From Ceratopteris richardii (Eukaryota; Streptophyta; Polypodiopsida; Polypodiales; Pteridaceae): a stretch of DNA of 64,000 nt. Where the stretch lies: assembly GCA_020310875.1 (NCBI GenBank), contig CM035444.1, positions 17,811,477 to 17,875,476 of the forward strand, given 5' to 3'. Made by a program: the position numbers and the translations under genes. Below, one piece after another: positions 8,763 through 20,999 of the stretch (position 1 is the stretch's first letter; each line of letters opens with the position of its first letter). The notes beneath the pieces are model-generated. The model was not told the DNA's origin. It saw only the letters and a program-made list of their open reading frames with translations, and searched no databases.

Positions 8763-11430
8763 TGCATCTATCATCCTTGATAGACCCTTGTGGCAGAGGG
8801 CATGTGCTATAATATAATATTGCATTACATCCATAGCTACTTCATTTTCCTTCATTCGGAGATCACGTGCTAGAGCGGCCATGAGTCTATCCCAATCAAT
8901 TGGTGCTGGAACCTTTGGATGGGGCATACATAACTTATTTTCATGTTGAGTTGCTCCACTACAAAGAGATGTAAGAGATATGTAGGTCTGGGGATGAAGA
9001 TTTCACAATGGTACTCCTAGAAACCTGTTGAAAACATATCTTTGAATGTTTGTTTGTAGCAAGCATGCATGTATTTAATTCATGCGTGCCACACGTAAAT
9101 AGTGTTGACTAATGGGGTTTTCCTCATGTCATAGACGAGGTCAAAATTGCCCTCATTAAAGTTGTGAGCTGATATGTACAGGACGTTGGCATTTCTAAAT
9201 GTTTTAAAAATCACTTTCATAAGCTCAAATATCTTCATGCACATTTTCGCGAACACATCAGGTATGTTCTTGAGGTTTTGTGACCAATGTCTTATTGTTG
9301 ATACCATGTATGCAACTATGGGGGGCCCTCTTGGCAAAACAAAGTAAGGGTAGTTGATCGAATTTGAACATCCCTTGCCATTACATACTTTGATAGAAAA
9401 TTCAGGCCATGGTTGCTTGCACAGTACTATAACATAGCATGGATTGTACTTGATGTATAATGTAGCATTTGACCATAATTGCATCATTTTAGGGTATGTT
9501 TTGAGTAATCTTGCCTTCCATTTTAGCTGAAAGATAGTTCCCTTCTTAACTCACTCTGGGAGGTCACTTGGTTGGAATCGGGTTGCAAATGTTGGTGCCT
9601 CTTAAATGACTCTTTTAACTTCTATGTTGTAGTCAACTAGAAGTACAAAGTACGGCATATACTGCATCTCTAAGGTGGTGATCAATCGTCTGTGGGACAA
9701 ATTTTTAAGGTATTTTGATTTGAGTATTGTGTCTTCCAAATTGGACCATGACTGAATTTGTATAGTTACTCGATTGTCATGTGTGCGTCCGATTTATTGA
9801 ACTTGATTTAGCCACTAAGGGATTAGTGCTTCATATGTTTCTTGTCCTTCCTCTTTGAATCTACCCCCACAATCTGGTTGTGGTTCATAAGCATCTTCAA
9901 AGTTCTCCTCAATTGGAATATCTACCACTTTCTATGGTTCAAGCTCCCCTGGTGGGGATAGGGTTTGCTTGTATTGTGAGAGTTGTGCTTGTAAGTCCTC
10001 AATTTGCTTTTGAAGTGCCTCAATATCTTGTGTGTTAGCTATAAGTGGAATGGCTTCGGGCACCTAGGTGCTGGTTGTGGCTAGTTACTTTCCAAGCTCA
10101 CTGAGCTCGTCTTCTAATTGTCATAAGATTAGAAGAAATAATCATGCTCCTCTAATAAAACATAGATGTTCTCAGAGGGCACCGCTTCAAAGTGTGTGGG
10201 ACTGATGGTAGCACCTAGTGTGCCTTCCATAGCAACTTGGAGATTATCTTGGTATTGTTGTTAGACATGCTTGTTTTCTTCCAAGGCTACGACTATATGT
10301 CTTTGGAGAAGACCCATGTTTCTTTGTTGTTGCACATTTCTATCCATCTAATGGTGCAATATGATCTCCATATTCTTAATGGCTACTTGATCCACATTTT
10401 GCATTTTGGAATCAAGCTCATGGTGGGCTTGTTGTAGTGTGTCATAATGCTCTTGTAATGTGCATTTTTCCTCTTCGAGCATTGTTACTCTAGCTTTTAG
10501 CCATTTTGATTCCTCCATAAGGATGGTATTGTGTTCTTGCAACTATCAATATTCTTATCATAGCTGAGTTGCACACTAAATAATTGTATCAATTGTATTA
10601 TGTACATACATGAATGTAGTGTACATAGGTGAAAATGCAATGGGAAGGGAAGTGGGAATGGGCATTGTGAATGCAATGCATGATGGTGTGATAGGTGTGG
10701 GTGAGGTTGGTGGAGGGGGAATGGGGGATTGTGAAAGTTTAGGGGGAGGGGGTGGTGTAGTGTGTGGTGATATCTCCATGCGGTAGGATAGTGCCATGCA
10801 CATTGGTTCTACCATATAGGTAGGGATGGTAGGTGTTGTGCTCATGGTGTTTGTGAAAAGTGGTGATGTTACAACTGAGTGAGGATCCCAAGAGGAGGGT
10901 GCTGAGGGGCAGTTGAAACCTCCCAACATGTTGCCCAAAATGGTGGTAAGGTGGTGGCAAGTTGTTGAGGTTGAGGGATGGAAGGAAAAAGATTAGAATA
11001 GGGATTCATAGTACAAGGAACATAGGTGCAAGGGAATGTAGGGAAGCCTAAACTACCTTCAATTGGAGGTGGGTTTCCTACTACTATGTGTTTGATATGG
11101 TGGCCTAGAACTGATTCACGTGGGTTGGAGGATGTAATATATAGTAGTTTGGTGATGGAAGAAATAGTTTGGTGTTGGAGATAGGTGCTTTGAAACTAAA
11201 GGAAGGGACGAAGGTGATGGTTTTGGTGGTAGTTGTGATTGTTTCAGTGTGGGGTGTGAAAAGTGGGCTATGGTGATTAGGTTGGGTGGGTGGTGTCTAT
11301 GGTCGTGATGCTAGTTTGGGCTTGTTGGGTTCTAGGCGAAGAGGGAGGAAGTGTAGGTGAGATAGGTGAGGTCCAAATGAAGGTTTCTATAGTTAGATCA
11401 GCTGTGGCTATCAAGGTTGTCTCTTGGATT
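8763..11430 (-). pseudogene. ORF-C remnant of Gypsy-2 (proline-rich, coiled coil, conserved C-terminal domain)
   Basis: This decayed homologue of Gypsy-3 ORF-C is best seen in four pieces. A proline-rich segment lies at 10576-10938 (PPPPPKLSQSPIPPPPTS). A coiled coil lies at 10348-10542 (EESKWLKARVTMLEEEKCTLQ). The conserved domain at 9080-9487 shares LKYNPC-, WPEFSIK-, NYPYFxLPRGPP-, TIRHW- and NLDLVYDM-like motifs with Gypsy-3 27266-27799 and 26855-27265. The C-terminal piece near 8760-8927 reads PIDWDRLMAALARDLRM and MQYYI. A conserved acidic AYEPQP motif falls near 9880. Many stops and frameshifts separate the pieces. Function is unknown; see ORF-C of Gypsy-3. Confidence 0.75.
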
Positions 11431-12100
11431 GTGACTGCTTCTCTTTGAGATATGGGTATCTAAATATTCTTTTCAGGTCATGGCCTGGTGTCGATGCATC
11501 ACTAGTCATATTGCGGTTGTGGTCTTTGCAGCATGGTACGTATGGTTTTCATGACTCCACAAGTTTCTATTAGAAGTTGAAGGGCTTCTATGAAATGGGG
11601 ATCTAGTCCTTCTTCTCCTAGTATTTGATCGATGAGTATGAAACCAGTGAAAAATGAAAGTCGGCCTCGCACTTGGACACTCTAAGTGGTGTCATACAAT
11701 CACTGAAGTTGTGTCATATAGGTTGGGGCTCCTTCAAGTTCTTCTTCATCCTCCTCCTCTTTGTGTTCCTCATATTGTTGTTGCTCATCATGTTCATCAT
11801 GTTCCTTTTCATGTTGCTGATGGTCGCCTCCTCTTTCTTCTTCTTCCAGTTCAAGGTTCACATCTTTAAGAATATATTTGAAGTCAACTTTACGTGATCC
11901 TTGACCAATTCCACTAGGCAATTTTAAATCCAAAGGTACAGGTGGAAAAATCAACTGTGAGTTATTAGTACTTCACCTTGTAAATCTAAGTGTAAAAGGG
12001 TAGGCAACACGTTCTAGTGTGGGAGAGATGTCAGGCACCAGGGTGGCGCCTCTAGGTTGAGCACACAATATTGATCCTATGATTCTTTTGGATGGTGGTG
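11431..12100 (-). pseudogene. ORF-B remnant of Gypsy-2 (acidic)
   Basis: The open piece at 11700-11954 is very rich in Glu, Asp, His and Gln (ELEEEERGGDHQQHEKEH). It sits where Gypsy-3 has its acidic ORF-B (29470-30267). A patch around 11460-11520 matches the Gypsy-3 YDPRRIRLL...YIWVP segment. No enzyme motif is visible. Confidence 0.6.
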
Positions 12101-12179
12101 CAGAGGGCTTCCTATTTCTGAATTGTTGGACTCAATTTGAGGATAGGTCTTGCTAAATAGGTATAACATATGATAGGCA

Positions 12180-12830
12180 CCTATAGATGATCCATGTGAG
12201 AGCACAACATCCATGCAAGATGGTCTTGCATGGCCATCTCTTGTGAGCTATGTGAATTTGATCTATGGTCCAATGGGGAAGGTTGATGGTCAAATTTTGG
12301 GTATCTACCAAGTATAAACTGAACCAAACTTTTTTATGGGCCTAGTGAACATATCCTTCCCAGGGAACACGAAGTGTTGCATGTGTTGCTACCATGTCCT
12401 TAAGCAAAGTATTGGGGATTATTGCTACCATGTCCTTAAGCTTGATCAAATTCATATTCTTCATGTTATCAAAGGACCACTCTATCCTTTTCTATGGGAG
12501 TGTGAATACCATGCATATCTAAAGCTTCTCTCACTAAGTTGTTGGTCAACCTAAACCTTTTCAACTCATCCCCATGCATTGTTATGCTGAATCTTAGCCT
12601 CCCAAAGGTAAGAAACTTCTCCCAAAGTTCTAGCCACCTTAGTAAACCAATGGGAATTCTTGTTCACTCTTTTGCGTGACTTGTTGGTGGATCTTGAATC
12701 AGGATCACTTGCAGGTCTCTTAGAGCCTTTGGTCACCTAGTAGGTACATCTACAATAGGCAAGCTCTTGATGTCTATCATTTGTTGACTAGGTCCTGCTT
12801 GAGAGCTAGTGCTTCTTGCTTCAACCATAA
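12180..12830 (-). pseudogene. ORF-A remnant of Gypsy-2
   Basis: A likely start is at about 12828 (MVEARSTSSQ on the minus strand). The conserved core lies around 12200-12620. It includes KVWFSLYLV, LPHWTIDQIHIAHKRW, matching KRIWFGLYLS and SWIIDQLYLAQHRW in Gypsy-3 ORF-A, and a Cys/His patch before it. Several stops and frameshifts are present. Presence in two diverged copies argues that ORF-A is a real family gene and not a chance frame. Confidence 0.68.
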
Positions 12831-13569
12831 TGGTAGCAATAACTAATGCTTTTGGATGTGCAATAAGAAGAAAATGACATTAATATTGCATCAAAAAATA
12901 GATGAGACCTTATTCCCCTTGCAATACCAACATGATATATGTGATGGTTATTGGGTTAGTAAAGGGGTGCAATGTGAATGTGTGTGGATGTTAAAAGGTT
13001 AATTGATGTGTCTAGATGCATACTTGGGATGTGCACTCTACTCAAAATGCATCTATCCTCATGCAGGGAAATTTACATCATAGAGTCAGGGGGTTCATTA
13101 CAGGTTTTGACTCTACAAACTTCGCTTATGGGATTAAAGATATTTCTTATGATTACATTTAAGGATTTTAGAGGTGAATTTATCTGGATCTAGGACTTTG
13201 TAGGTACCCATTGCCAAGTAACAATCGGTGTGATTATACTTGAATGTGTGTTAATAATAGCTTTATGTATTGGTTTTTGTGGGATGGGTGTAAGTGAAAA
13301 CTAACTCAGACCTAAGAGCTTATGTGTGGCTATTTGAGTGTGCAAGCAGGTCTTAGGCACCCGAATCTATCTAGGATTGTGGTGAGCCTTCATCGACCAC
13401 TTGCATATCCAAATGGAGATTATGTGCTACTATTGATATTTGGTGCATTTGACCGTTGGAATCTCTGACTTTGTCCCCTATTTTGTAAGTATTGGTGGTC
13501 TTGATAAGGGAGTAGATGGCTGCCCACTCTTGCGTTTCCAAATTTGATTCACACCATGAATCAACCTAC
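12831..13569 (-). other. Spacer between PR2 and ORF-A in Gypsy-2
   Basis: No coding frame is convincing. It corresponds in position to 31335-31985 of Gypsy-3 and may hold a leader or promoter for the cassette, but no TATA-like site stands out. Confidence 0.4.
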
Positions 13570-14145
13570 TTAGATCTGGTTTCTGATTTGGGATTTCATT
13601 GTTTGCTCCATCTGCTTCTTGGGTCTTTTTACTTGATTCATATTGACAGTCTTTGGAAAAGAAGGTAGTTCCATTATTCCTTTGGCTATGTCTTCGATTG
13701 TTACATCCTTGTGCATCATAGAGCTTTGGACAAGAACACCATTTTTATTGTCATGATTAACCCTGGAAGGACTAGGAATTGTTGACTTTCCTAGTTTAGT
13801 GAGTGTGCAACTTCCTAGTTTGACCATAACAAGCCGATTGTTCACCCAAACTTGAAGAAGTCCACTTTTGAGGTTCAAGTTGATTGTATGATCATAGATC
13901 CAATCTTGAGCCAAAATAAGAGGTTCCATAAGATCCTCATCATGACACACTAGCATTTTGATTGTCATATGGACATCTTGAATGGAGATGGGAAGTTTCA
14001 CCTCACCCATGCAAAGGGTTTCAACTCCTCCCAATCCTATGAGATAAGCTTCAATAGGATGGATGCTCAATCCCATATTTTGATAGCAAGAATCTCTAAT
14101 TGCACTAGTGGCCACCCTTGAGTCAATCAGTGCCTTAATAGTCAA
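13570..14145 (-). pseudogene. Second retropepsin-like domain (PR2) of Gypsy-2
   Basis: About 190 codons remain open. The segment has a retropepsin-like start (ALIDSRVATSAI), where Arg replaces the Gly of the D-S/T-G active site, a middle AYLIGLGGVET, and the ending DLMEPLILAQDWIYDH. It continues into MELPSFPK, also present downstream of PR2 in Gypsy-3 (LDLPSFPK). It is joined upstream to RNase H in the same reading frame because the integrase gene has been deleted. The family would normally cleave polyprotein; this copy lacks the key Gly. Confidence 0.78.
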
Positions 14146-14719
14146 TCCTTCTGTTTGTGTAGTTGTATAATTTTGTTATGTTACATTCAACTACCTACTT
14201 GCATAAGAAATCGGAAGGTCAATGTTTCCTTTAGTTGTTGGTTGTGCCTATACACATCCAATCACATAATTGGAAGCATCCACATGAGCATGGAACGACT
14301 TAGTCCAATCTGGTGTGGTTAAAATTGGTGTTGAACACAATCATCACTTAAGCTCATTGAAAGAGTTTTCACACTCTTCATTCCACTCAAAATTAGTCAA
14401 AAGGTTGTACATGGGTTTTGCTATTATCACACCCATATGAATAAAACGTCTATAATATCCACACTAACCCATCAAGGCATGTACCTCCTTGATATTCTTG
14501 GTCTAGGTAACTTTTTATAGCTCTAACTTTGTCTTCATCTGTTGAAATCCCATCTTGCCTTGCCTAACCATGAAAACACTTTTTTTTGGGCTCAAGCAGA
14601 CCTGGTATTCCGTGCATTTGTCAAAGGTTTGTTTCAATTCAAGGATACATGTTTGTCTAATGCTAGAAGGAGCACACAAATTGTCAACATAGACCTCAAA
14701 ATTCTTTCGCAAGGGTGAT
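14146..14719 (-). pseudogene. RT and RNase H fragment of Gypsy-2
   Basis: The minus strand holds the RT catalytic region (RKNFEVYVDNLCAPS, motif at 14680-14691), where the YVDD second Asp is Asn. SPKKSVFMVRQGK and a decayed thumb/connection follow. RNase H then reads DLPISYASRxLN and NYTTTQTEGL before the joint to PR2 at about 14145. The RT fingers and protease 1 are missing: gag joins the palm directly at about 14719. Confidence 0.8.
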
Positions 14720-17150
14720 TGATGGGATTTGAATTTGATTGATTTTAGTGAAGCTTCTAACTTGATTCCATGACTTTGGGTCCTCCTTTTTTATTGTTCC
14801 ACTTGAAAAACTCATGGATGAGTCCTTTTGCATGGTTGAGACTTGATTTTCAACAAGAAGCGTACACTCACAAATGAAATGATCTCCTTGACACCTATGG
14901 CATGGTCCTCTATGGGCTTGGGGTCTCATATGTGGGAGTTGGGTTCTAGGGTTGAGATTGGTATACATCCCATTTGAGTATTCCGGTTCCCAATTTGATT
15001 CATTAGGGATTTCATAAGGATAGATCTCAGTATGTTTTGGTGACTTATGTAGTAAGCTGGTGGGCTATCTACATGTGTTGAGAAAAAGCTCTAGGTGTTT
15101 GGATCACCTTTCAAAATCAACAGGGGTGCTAACACTAGGGCTCTACTCAAGTTATCCTCTATTGATGCATACTTGATTGGGATAACATTAGCAGGGGGTG
15201 AAGGTTGTTGACCTAACATCAGTTTAGGTCTTTGCTGAGCTTGATATGGAGGATGATAAGGTTGCTGGGGCCTAAACTATGGTGGTTGCTGACATGGATT
15301 TTTGTATCTCCTTGGTTGCTAATATGGTTGTTGGTAATTTCATCTAACCACTTATTTGTTGTAAGGAAAATCCTAGGCCATATGGTTAGTGTACCTTCTC
15401 TCTATTGTACAATATTGGATATTAGGGTTCCCATGGGGTTGAGTCATGATTGGGAAAACATTAGCTATGTGGTCTCCTCCGCAATTGTAATACCGTTTCA
15501 TCGAGACCACTGTAGGGGTGTGTTTGCTTGAGACTCCTAACACTTTCTTGGCTAGTCCATCAATTGAAGTCAAAGGTTTTGAAGTAAAACTAGTTGAACA
15601 ATTTGAATCTTTATAGATCTTTGAAAGTTCTAACTCATCACCTAAGCCATCCTTGATATCTATGCACATGTGTACACATTGATCTATGTTCCTAGGTTCC
15701 TTCAAGTAGAAATATGATCATAATTTTGCACTTGACAGTACATCCAAGAATAATTCCACTTTCTTGGCTGATGTGGGTACCTCTAGGATGGGATCTCTCT
15801 CAAGATATTGTATGAATCTGTGTCCTACTAGCCTGACTATTTCTTGAGATGTTTTCTTAAAACTATGAATTAGGGATAAGGTATTGTGCCTTATGCCACT
15901 TTTAGAAAACTCAGTGATGAATGCTTCTAGTAGCTAGTCAATGTTCCTGAATTGTCCTTGATGCAATGGTTGAAACCACATCAAGGCGGTATTTTTTAGC
16001 ATTACACCAAGAGCATTGTATTGAGTGAACAAGTCATCAACCTATTCAGATCTCAACACTCGTCTAAACTCAACTACATGATCGTATGGATCTCTAGTAC
16101 CATCGAAATATTTTTTCATGGACTTTCCCAATTGAGTGGGTCTCAATATCCTAGTGTGTTCTCTAGGTCTTAGTAGGGGAAACTCATCCATGCATCTTTG
16201 ATGTCTTGGACTTCTCTATCTCTCTTGATTGGCTCTATCTATCTCCAATCCTGATCTATCTCTTCCTGTGAGGTTTACAAAACTTACCTCTAGTCTTTCT
16301 CTTGCTCTTTCCTTGTGGCTACCATGAATATGATAAGACCCAACTCCGTGTTGACCATGGAAAATTTAGGTCTTGTTGGGGAAGAAATTAACTCACCCTT
16401 CCAAGTGTACACATGCCTACCATGCCGATTACGAAGAACATTCTCTTTGAAGTGTTGTCTAAGTAGACAATCTTCCTTGTAGCCTCAGGGTCTTTGAACT
16501 CATATATTGTGACTCCACATACCTTGCTAGGTTGGTCTAGTTTAAATCTCCAGAAGGCTTCATCCATGTCTCTATACAAGAAGAGCTTGATGCTTTTGTT
16601 ATCTTGGGGAATCCATTCATGTGTAGTTATCCTAGAGAAGATTGACTTCCAACGAGGTGTTCTAGGTTCTTTTCCAATGTTCTCTTGATCTAGGTCTCCT
16701 ATCTCAGACTTGGGGACAATGGTTCCAAACTCAGTTGTCCTATTTGGTGAGCTAGTAACCACATACATGGATCCTTGTTTATCGATATATGAACCCTCTT
16801 TGAATTTGACCATTGGGTGTTCAAGTCCAAAGGGTTATTCAATGTTTTTGAATTGGATCACCGATATTCTCAAACCGTCCTCAGAGATGTGAGCACCTAA
16901 TCATTTGGTTTGAATGTATTCCAATTGAGTCTCGTAGGGACCTTCTAATGTTTTTAATAAGGCTACCCCCAAAATACCTATGGGTCTTTCCATAATAAAT
17001 GACATTTCCAAATCAGTGATCTTAGAGCTTAACACATAAGGACAATCATTGAGCTACTGAGCCAATGACTTAGCAGTATGATTGACACTAGCTTCACAGG
17101 ATCTAATGCTTTGTCTATCCCGACCTAGGTGATTGCCTAACCTAAGGTTC
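14720..17150 (-). pseudogene. gag: gag of Gypsy-2 (broken)
   Basis: The gene aligns with Gypsy-3 gag along its length. An N-terminal conserved domain lies at 16388-16813 (VKFKEGSYIDKQGSMYV, EPRTPRWKS, AFWRFKLDQPS, IYEFKDPEAT). A capsid segment follows near 16020-16150 (FDGTRDPYDHV-like) and another at 15373-15705 (KEPRNIDQCVHMCIDIKD). The first knuckle has lost two Cys (YYNCGGDHIANVF). A second at about 14880-14920 reads CHRCQGDHFICEC. Numerous stops and frameshifts are present. A proline/tyrosine-rich linker joins the knuckles (about 14940-15370). Confidence 0.82.
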
Positions 17151-18064
17151 ATATGCTTTGTTGATTAGCCCAATTTCCCAAGTACAATTGCATTGCAAAT
17201 TCTTTTCTATCAAGCACTTGTTCCTTTTAGGTTTTTATGAATGTATTTTCTTGTCTCAATGTAACATTGAAAGGATTACTTAAGCTGCCATATTTGTGAT
17301 CATTTTTTATTAGGTTATGTCCTTTCCATCTTAGGTTATAAAAAATTATCTTATATTAGCCTTGGACTTAATAAATTATAGGATCTTGACTTCTTTCATT
17401 CCCATCATAATCTTATGTTAATCTCATTATCTATTCGCTCTTAGCCTAGGCTAGAAATTGACTGAGAGGGTTCATTGGACTTCCAACCTTAAGTTAGATT
17501 CTCTTATGAATGCCCCAATGGCCAAGAAGCATGCTCCATATGCAATCTTGATTTATCCTTGCCAAGAAACTCCAATTGTCTACAAAAATATCAAACTTTA
17601 GCAAAAAAATCCATTAATTTGCAAACCCTAAATTTGGCCAAAATTGGCTATCTATCACGATTGATAAAGGGTGTGTGTTGCGATGGATAGAGTGTCCATC
17701 ATGGCTATCTATCGTGATGGACATGTCAATCATGTTGGACAATTCAATCACAATGGATGCCTGTCGCACAATGGGTAGTGTCTGTTGTGATTGATAAGCT
17801 ATATGTTGTGATGGAAAGGGCTTCTGATGATTCTTTTTGTCGTGGTGTGTATCTATAACGATTGAAAAGATTTTTGAGATGTTTTTCTATCACTTGGGTG
17901 TCTGTTGTGATGGAGTGGTTTTTGTGAAGGTGGAAATGGATGTAGGAGGTGAGTGGAAATGATGATGGAGTAGAAAAGTAAAGAAAGAGTGAAGAAATTA
18001 CCTAATTACCTACAATTCCAATTTGAGTCTCTACATCTTACCATCACACACTCGTCTTCAAATC
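17151..18064 (-). other. 5' leader of Gypsy-2 with decayed CGATGG repeats
   Basis: Between the PBS and gag there is no open frame. At about 17640-17930 a loose array of ATCGTGATGG, TGTTGCGATGG and TGTCGTGATGG-type words recurs about every 20-30 bp. This is the counterpart of the sharper TCGCGATGG array of Gypsy-3, with most CG steps turned to TG or CA. Confidence 0.6.
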
Positions 18065-18086
18065 TCGATCCTCGATGACGATGCCA
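18065..18086 (-). promoter_or_regulatory. Decayed PBS of Gypsy-2 (tRNA-Asp type)
   Basis: It lies at the same distance from the LTR as in Gypsy-3. By eye 15 of 22 positions agree with the Gypsy-3 site, and most changes are transitions. Confidence 0.6.
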
Positions 18087-18093
18087 AATTTGG

Positions 18094-18756
18094 TGGTGCT
18101 CTAGCAAAGTGATGAGTATCAACATGAGGAGATCCACCTCATAATTGTCAATCCAAGGAGACATGAGGGTGGTATGAAGACCATGAGCAAATGAATGTAC
18201 AAGTGTGTGAGTGAGAAGCACACTAACATGCACACACATATGCACATGCACACATGCAAGGTAAGACAAAGAGATGAACAATGGAATCTTTTAATTATGT
18301 CCTCTTCATACAAAGTTTCATAAAAATCCAACCTCAAAAGTGAGATCTCTATTTGCTTTTATAAATTTTGCCTATTTTTGGCCCTATTTAGATCTAGTGT
18401 CCGACCTGGTTAAAAACTAGGCTCCTAAGATAATTTGGGACTCAAAGGAACTCAAAAAATTATGAAATTTGGTAGGTAGGTACTTCTACTACTCAAGCTT
18501 GAGGACTCCTTGGCTTGTAAAAAATGGAGTTTGACCTTTCAAAAATAGGATTTACAATGTGGTTTAGTGATAAGAATCATTGCTTTAAAGGGACTTGCCT
18601 TCAAAAGTTTGATTGGCCTGATTGCTAAATCTACATTGGTTTGCTTGTCAACTTGGTCCTCCTTGAAATTCTCTCTACCCTTGCTCCCTTTGGCTTGTTT
18701 CTCTCTTGCTATCTTGGCATGAAAGCCCATTTGGGCCACTTTCTTGGCTTCCAACA
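18094..18756 (-). repeat. 5' LTR of Gypsy-2
   Basis: The 663-bp LTR is homologous to the Gypsy-3 LTRs: plus-strand start TGGTGCTCTAGCA and end TTCCAACA. It contains a CACACA-rich stretch (18215-18260) and a TTTTATAAA box candidate near 18355 for minus-strand transcription. Confidence 0.85.
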
Positions 18757-20339
18757 CACCCATGCCTCAAATGCTCGAACCAATCACCAACATGACACCC
18801 ATATCTGAACACTCTGCTTCACCACCTACACATCTACTATACCAACGATGCCACCATCACATGCTTATCCCTTGCATATGAATAGTTAGATGATTGAAAT
18901 TATGAAACACCTTGAGATCTCACCATTAAGATGAAAGAAAGAATCTTGAAAATGATACAAGTTTTCCTGAATGCATTTCAAAACCTCTAGATTCTTGGCA
19001 TTGAGGCAATATTATTTCAAATAGGGCCAAAGTGCATGGCGTTTGATTTGTCCATGGAACCAAGTGAGCAGTGCATGTGTGTGTACTATTCAAGGTTGAT
19101 GTTTATCCAATTACAATATATGCAAACCTTCAAAGAGACCTTTTCCACATGAATTTTCTAGAAGTAGTTTGAGATCTTACACCATAAACAAGAGCATTAC
19201 CATAAGAATAAGTGATTACACTTAACTAGAGGTTGAATGGAAGTAGGTACTACAAAATAGGTATCAAAGGAGGGATCAAATAAATGACAACTAGGTGAAT
19301 GTAATGCAAGAATCAACATAAGTCCTTTTCTCAAGAGATAATAAATGCACACACTAGATCATCATCAAGCTCCAAGACAGGATAGCAAAAATTATGAAGA
19401 AGCCCTGCTAAGACCAACATTGAAGAACAGTGACATATGACTTGGCCGAGGAGGGGGGAGCATATCAATTATCAATAGAAGACACAATCTTTCTTTCATT
19501 TCATTTCATGTCATGATAGCTTTTTGTTACTTTAGTTGTAATGTGTATAGATTTTGTCTTCTCTCAAAAAAAGAAAATCAAAAGAAGAAAAAAATAAAGA
19601 AAAAAAGTAAAAGAGAGGAAAAGATAACTACCACTATGTATCAAAGGTCTTCAAATTCATGCATTATTTTTGGAATGCACATCGAGTTACAATAAACTAG
19701 CCAAGATGAAAATACGACCATTTTAGAAATATTTATGAAGTACATTATATCTAATAGATGTAGTCAATATCATTATAGATGAATAAATGTATTAGATATA
19801 GTTGTACTTCTTAAGTATTCCTAGGGTTAAAAAAAATCAATCACATTGAATCTACATCAACCTTAGTAGCAAGACAACAATAAGGATGTAGATGTCAAAC
19901 CAACAAGCTTATCATGAAGTTCCAACGTGACAACATAACCCAATGATGAATATTTATTCAACTTTAGGTATGATAATTCTTACCTTATCCATCTAGTGCA
20001 AGAAAATTTTTCGATAGCATACCATTGAGCATCCCACTCAACCCATATCTTTGCACCATAATTCCTCCATTGCATTCCAAAGAATTCATGTATAGGGATA
20101 CATTATAGAGTTCTGCATAAGGTACTTATTTTTTTTCATTACACCCATGCACTTGCACTGCATCTTCAACAATAAAATTTGGATATGAAAGAAGGATACT
20201 AAATGAAATCAACATGAGATCAATTGAACATCAAGAGTCACAAGGGACAAAGGTACTCAACATAGAATAAAAGGACACACAAGCCCAAACTTGACAAATC
20301 ACAACCAAGAACTAATCAAGAGTCTAGGGTGAAAAGATC
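18757..20339. other. Unassigned AT-rich DNA, possible retroelement 3' region
   Basis: There are no convincing coding frames. A purine run at about 19450-19460 (GAGGAGGGGGGAGCA) and an A-rich tract at 19565-19625 are present. The last part (20220-20340) has the A-rich, repetitive style of a Gypsy 3' untranslated region. Confidence 0.3.
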
Positions 20340-20345
20340 TAGGAT

Positions 20346-20352
20346 GGGGGAG
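20346..20352 (+). promoter_or_regulatory. Possible polypurine tract before a candidate plus-strand LTR
   Basis: GGGGGAG is followed by TGTTACATAG, the form of a PPT/LTR boundary. No matching second LTR is present in the window and no 3' edge could be placed, so the LTR itself is not called. Confidence 0.3.
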
Positions 20353-20999
20353 TGTTACATAGTGTGGTAATCACATAAAAAATTCCCAATTTTTGTTCTA
20401 AAAGCTTTGCAAATAGAAGAGTTGTGACTATGATTGGCATTTTTATTTTGTATACTTTATAGAATTGGAAAGATTCTTCCCTCAAAAATCTACAAAAGAA
20501 GAGATCATTTTGAGCAAGATCTCTTATTCTTTTTGTGCTTTCAAAAGAAAGATGAAGTGAACTTGAGGAAACCACTATCAAAAGAACAAGGTCCTCATTT
20601 GTAAAGCTGTTTGCTAGTGTTAGTAAGAAACTTCTTCTTGGTGCAAAATTCATGCACAAGGTTTCATGGATCCTTTGTGACTTATTTTTGTATGTTTTTT
20701 GATGTGGGATATTTGTTACTTGCTTCCACGTGTTTTTATTACCTTGAAGCTATTTGTTTTTGGTCTTATCTTATGATTTAAAGTTGTTTTTTGCTTAATT
20801 TTGGTGCTCATTGATAGGTTATAGCTATTTTTAGCTCTGCACAGAGTTTTATAAGGTATTTTTTTTGTAGATATAGCTCTTAAATCTTCGTTTGGCTTTG
20901 AAATGAGTCACAAAATGTTTAATTTGGACAAGTAGCAAGGAAGATATGGATATGTTATCAACTAACTATCTTCTTTTGACCACTTGTGTGAGCTTGATC
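20353..20999 (+). other. Candidate LTR or leader of Gypsy-P, no open frame
   Basis: It begins with TG after a purine run, is AT-rich and carries a TATACTTTATAG-like box near 20450. The position, upstream of a GATC-rich array and a plus-strand Gypsy pol remnant, fits an LTR and leader. This is inference. Confidence 0.3.

Larger units (their letters stand above)
8371..18756 (-). mobile_element. Gypsy-2: internally deleted Gypsy element with 3' cassette
   Basis: The minus-strand element has a full 5' LTR at 18094-18756 and a truncated 3' LTR at 8371-8752. Order in the sense direction: LTR, decayed PBS, leader, gag, RT (after a deletion of protease 1 and the RT fingers), RNase H, then directly the second protease (integrase deleted), ORF-A, ORF-B and ORF-C remnants, polypurine tract, LTR. 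All frames are broken. It belongs to the same family as Gypsy-3 by LTR, gag and cassette similarity, but is clearly more diverged. No target-site duplication can be tested because the left end is lost. Confidence 0.88.
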
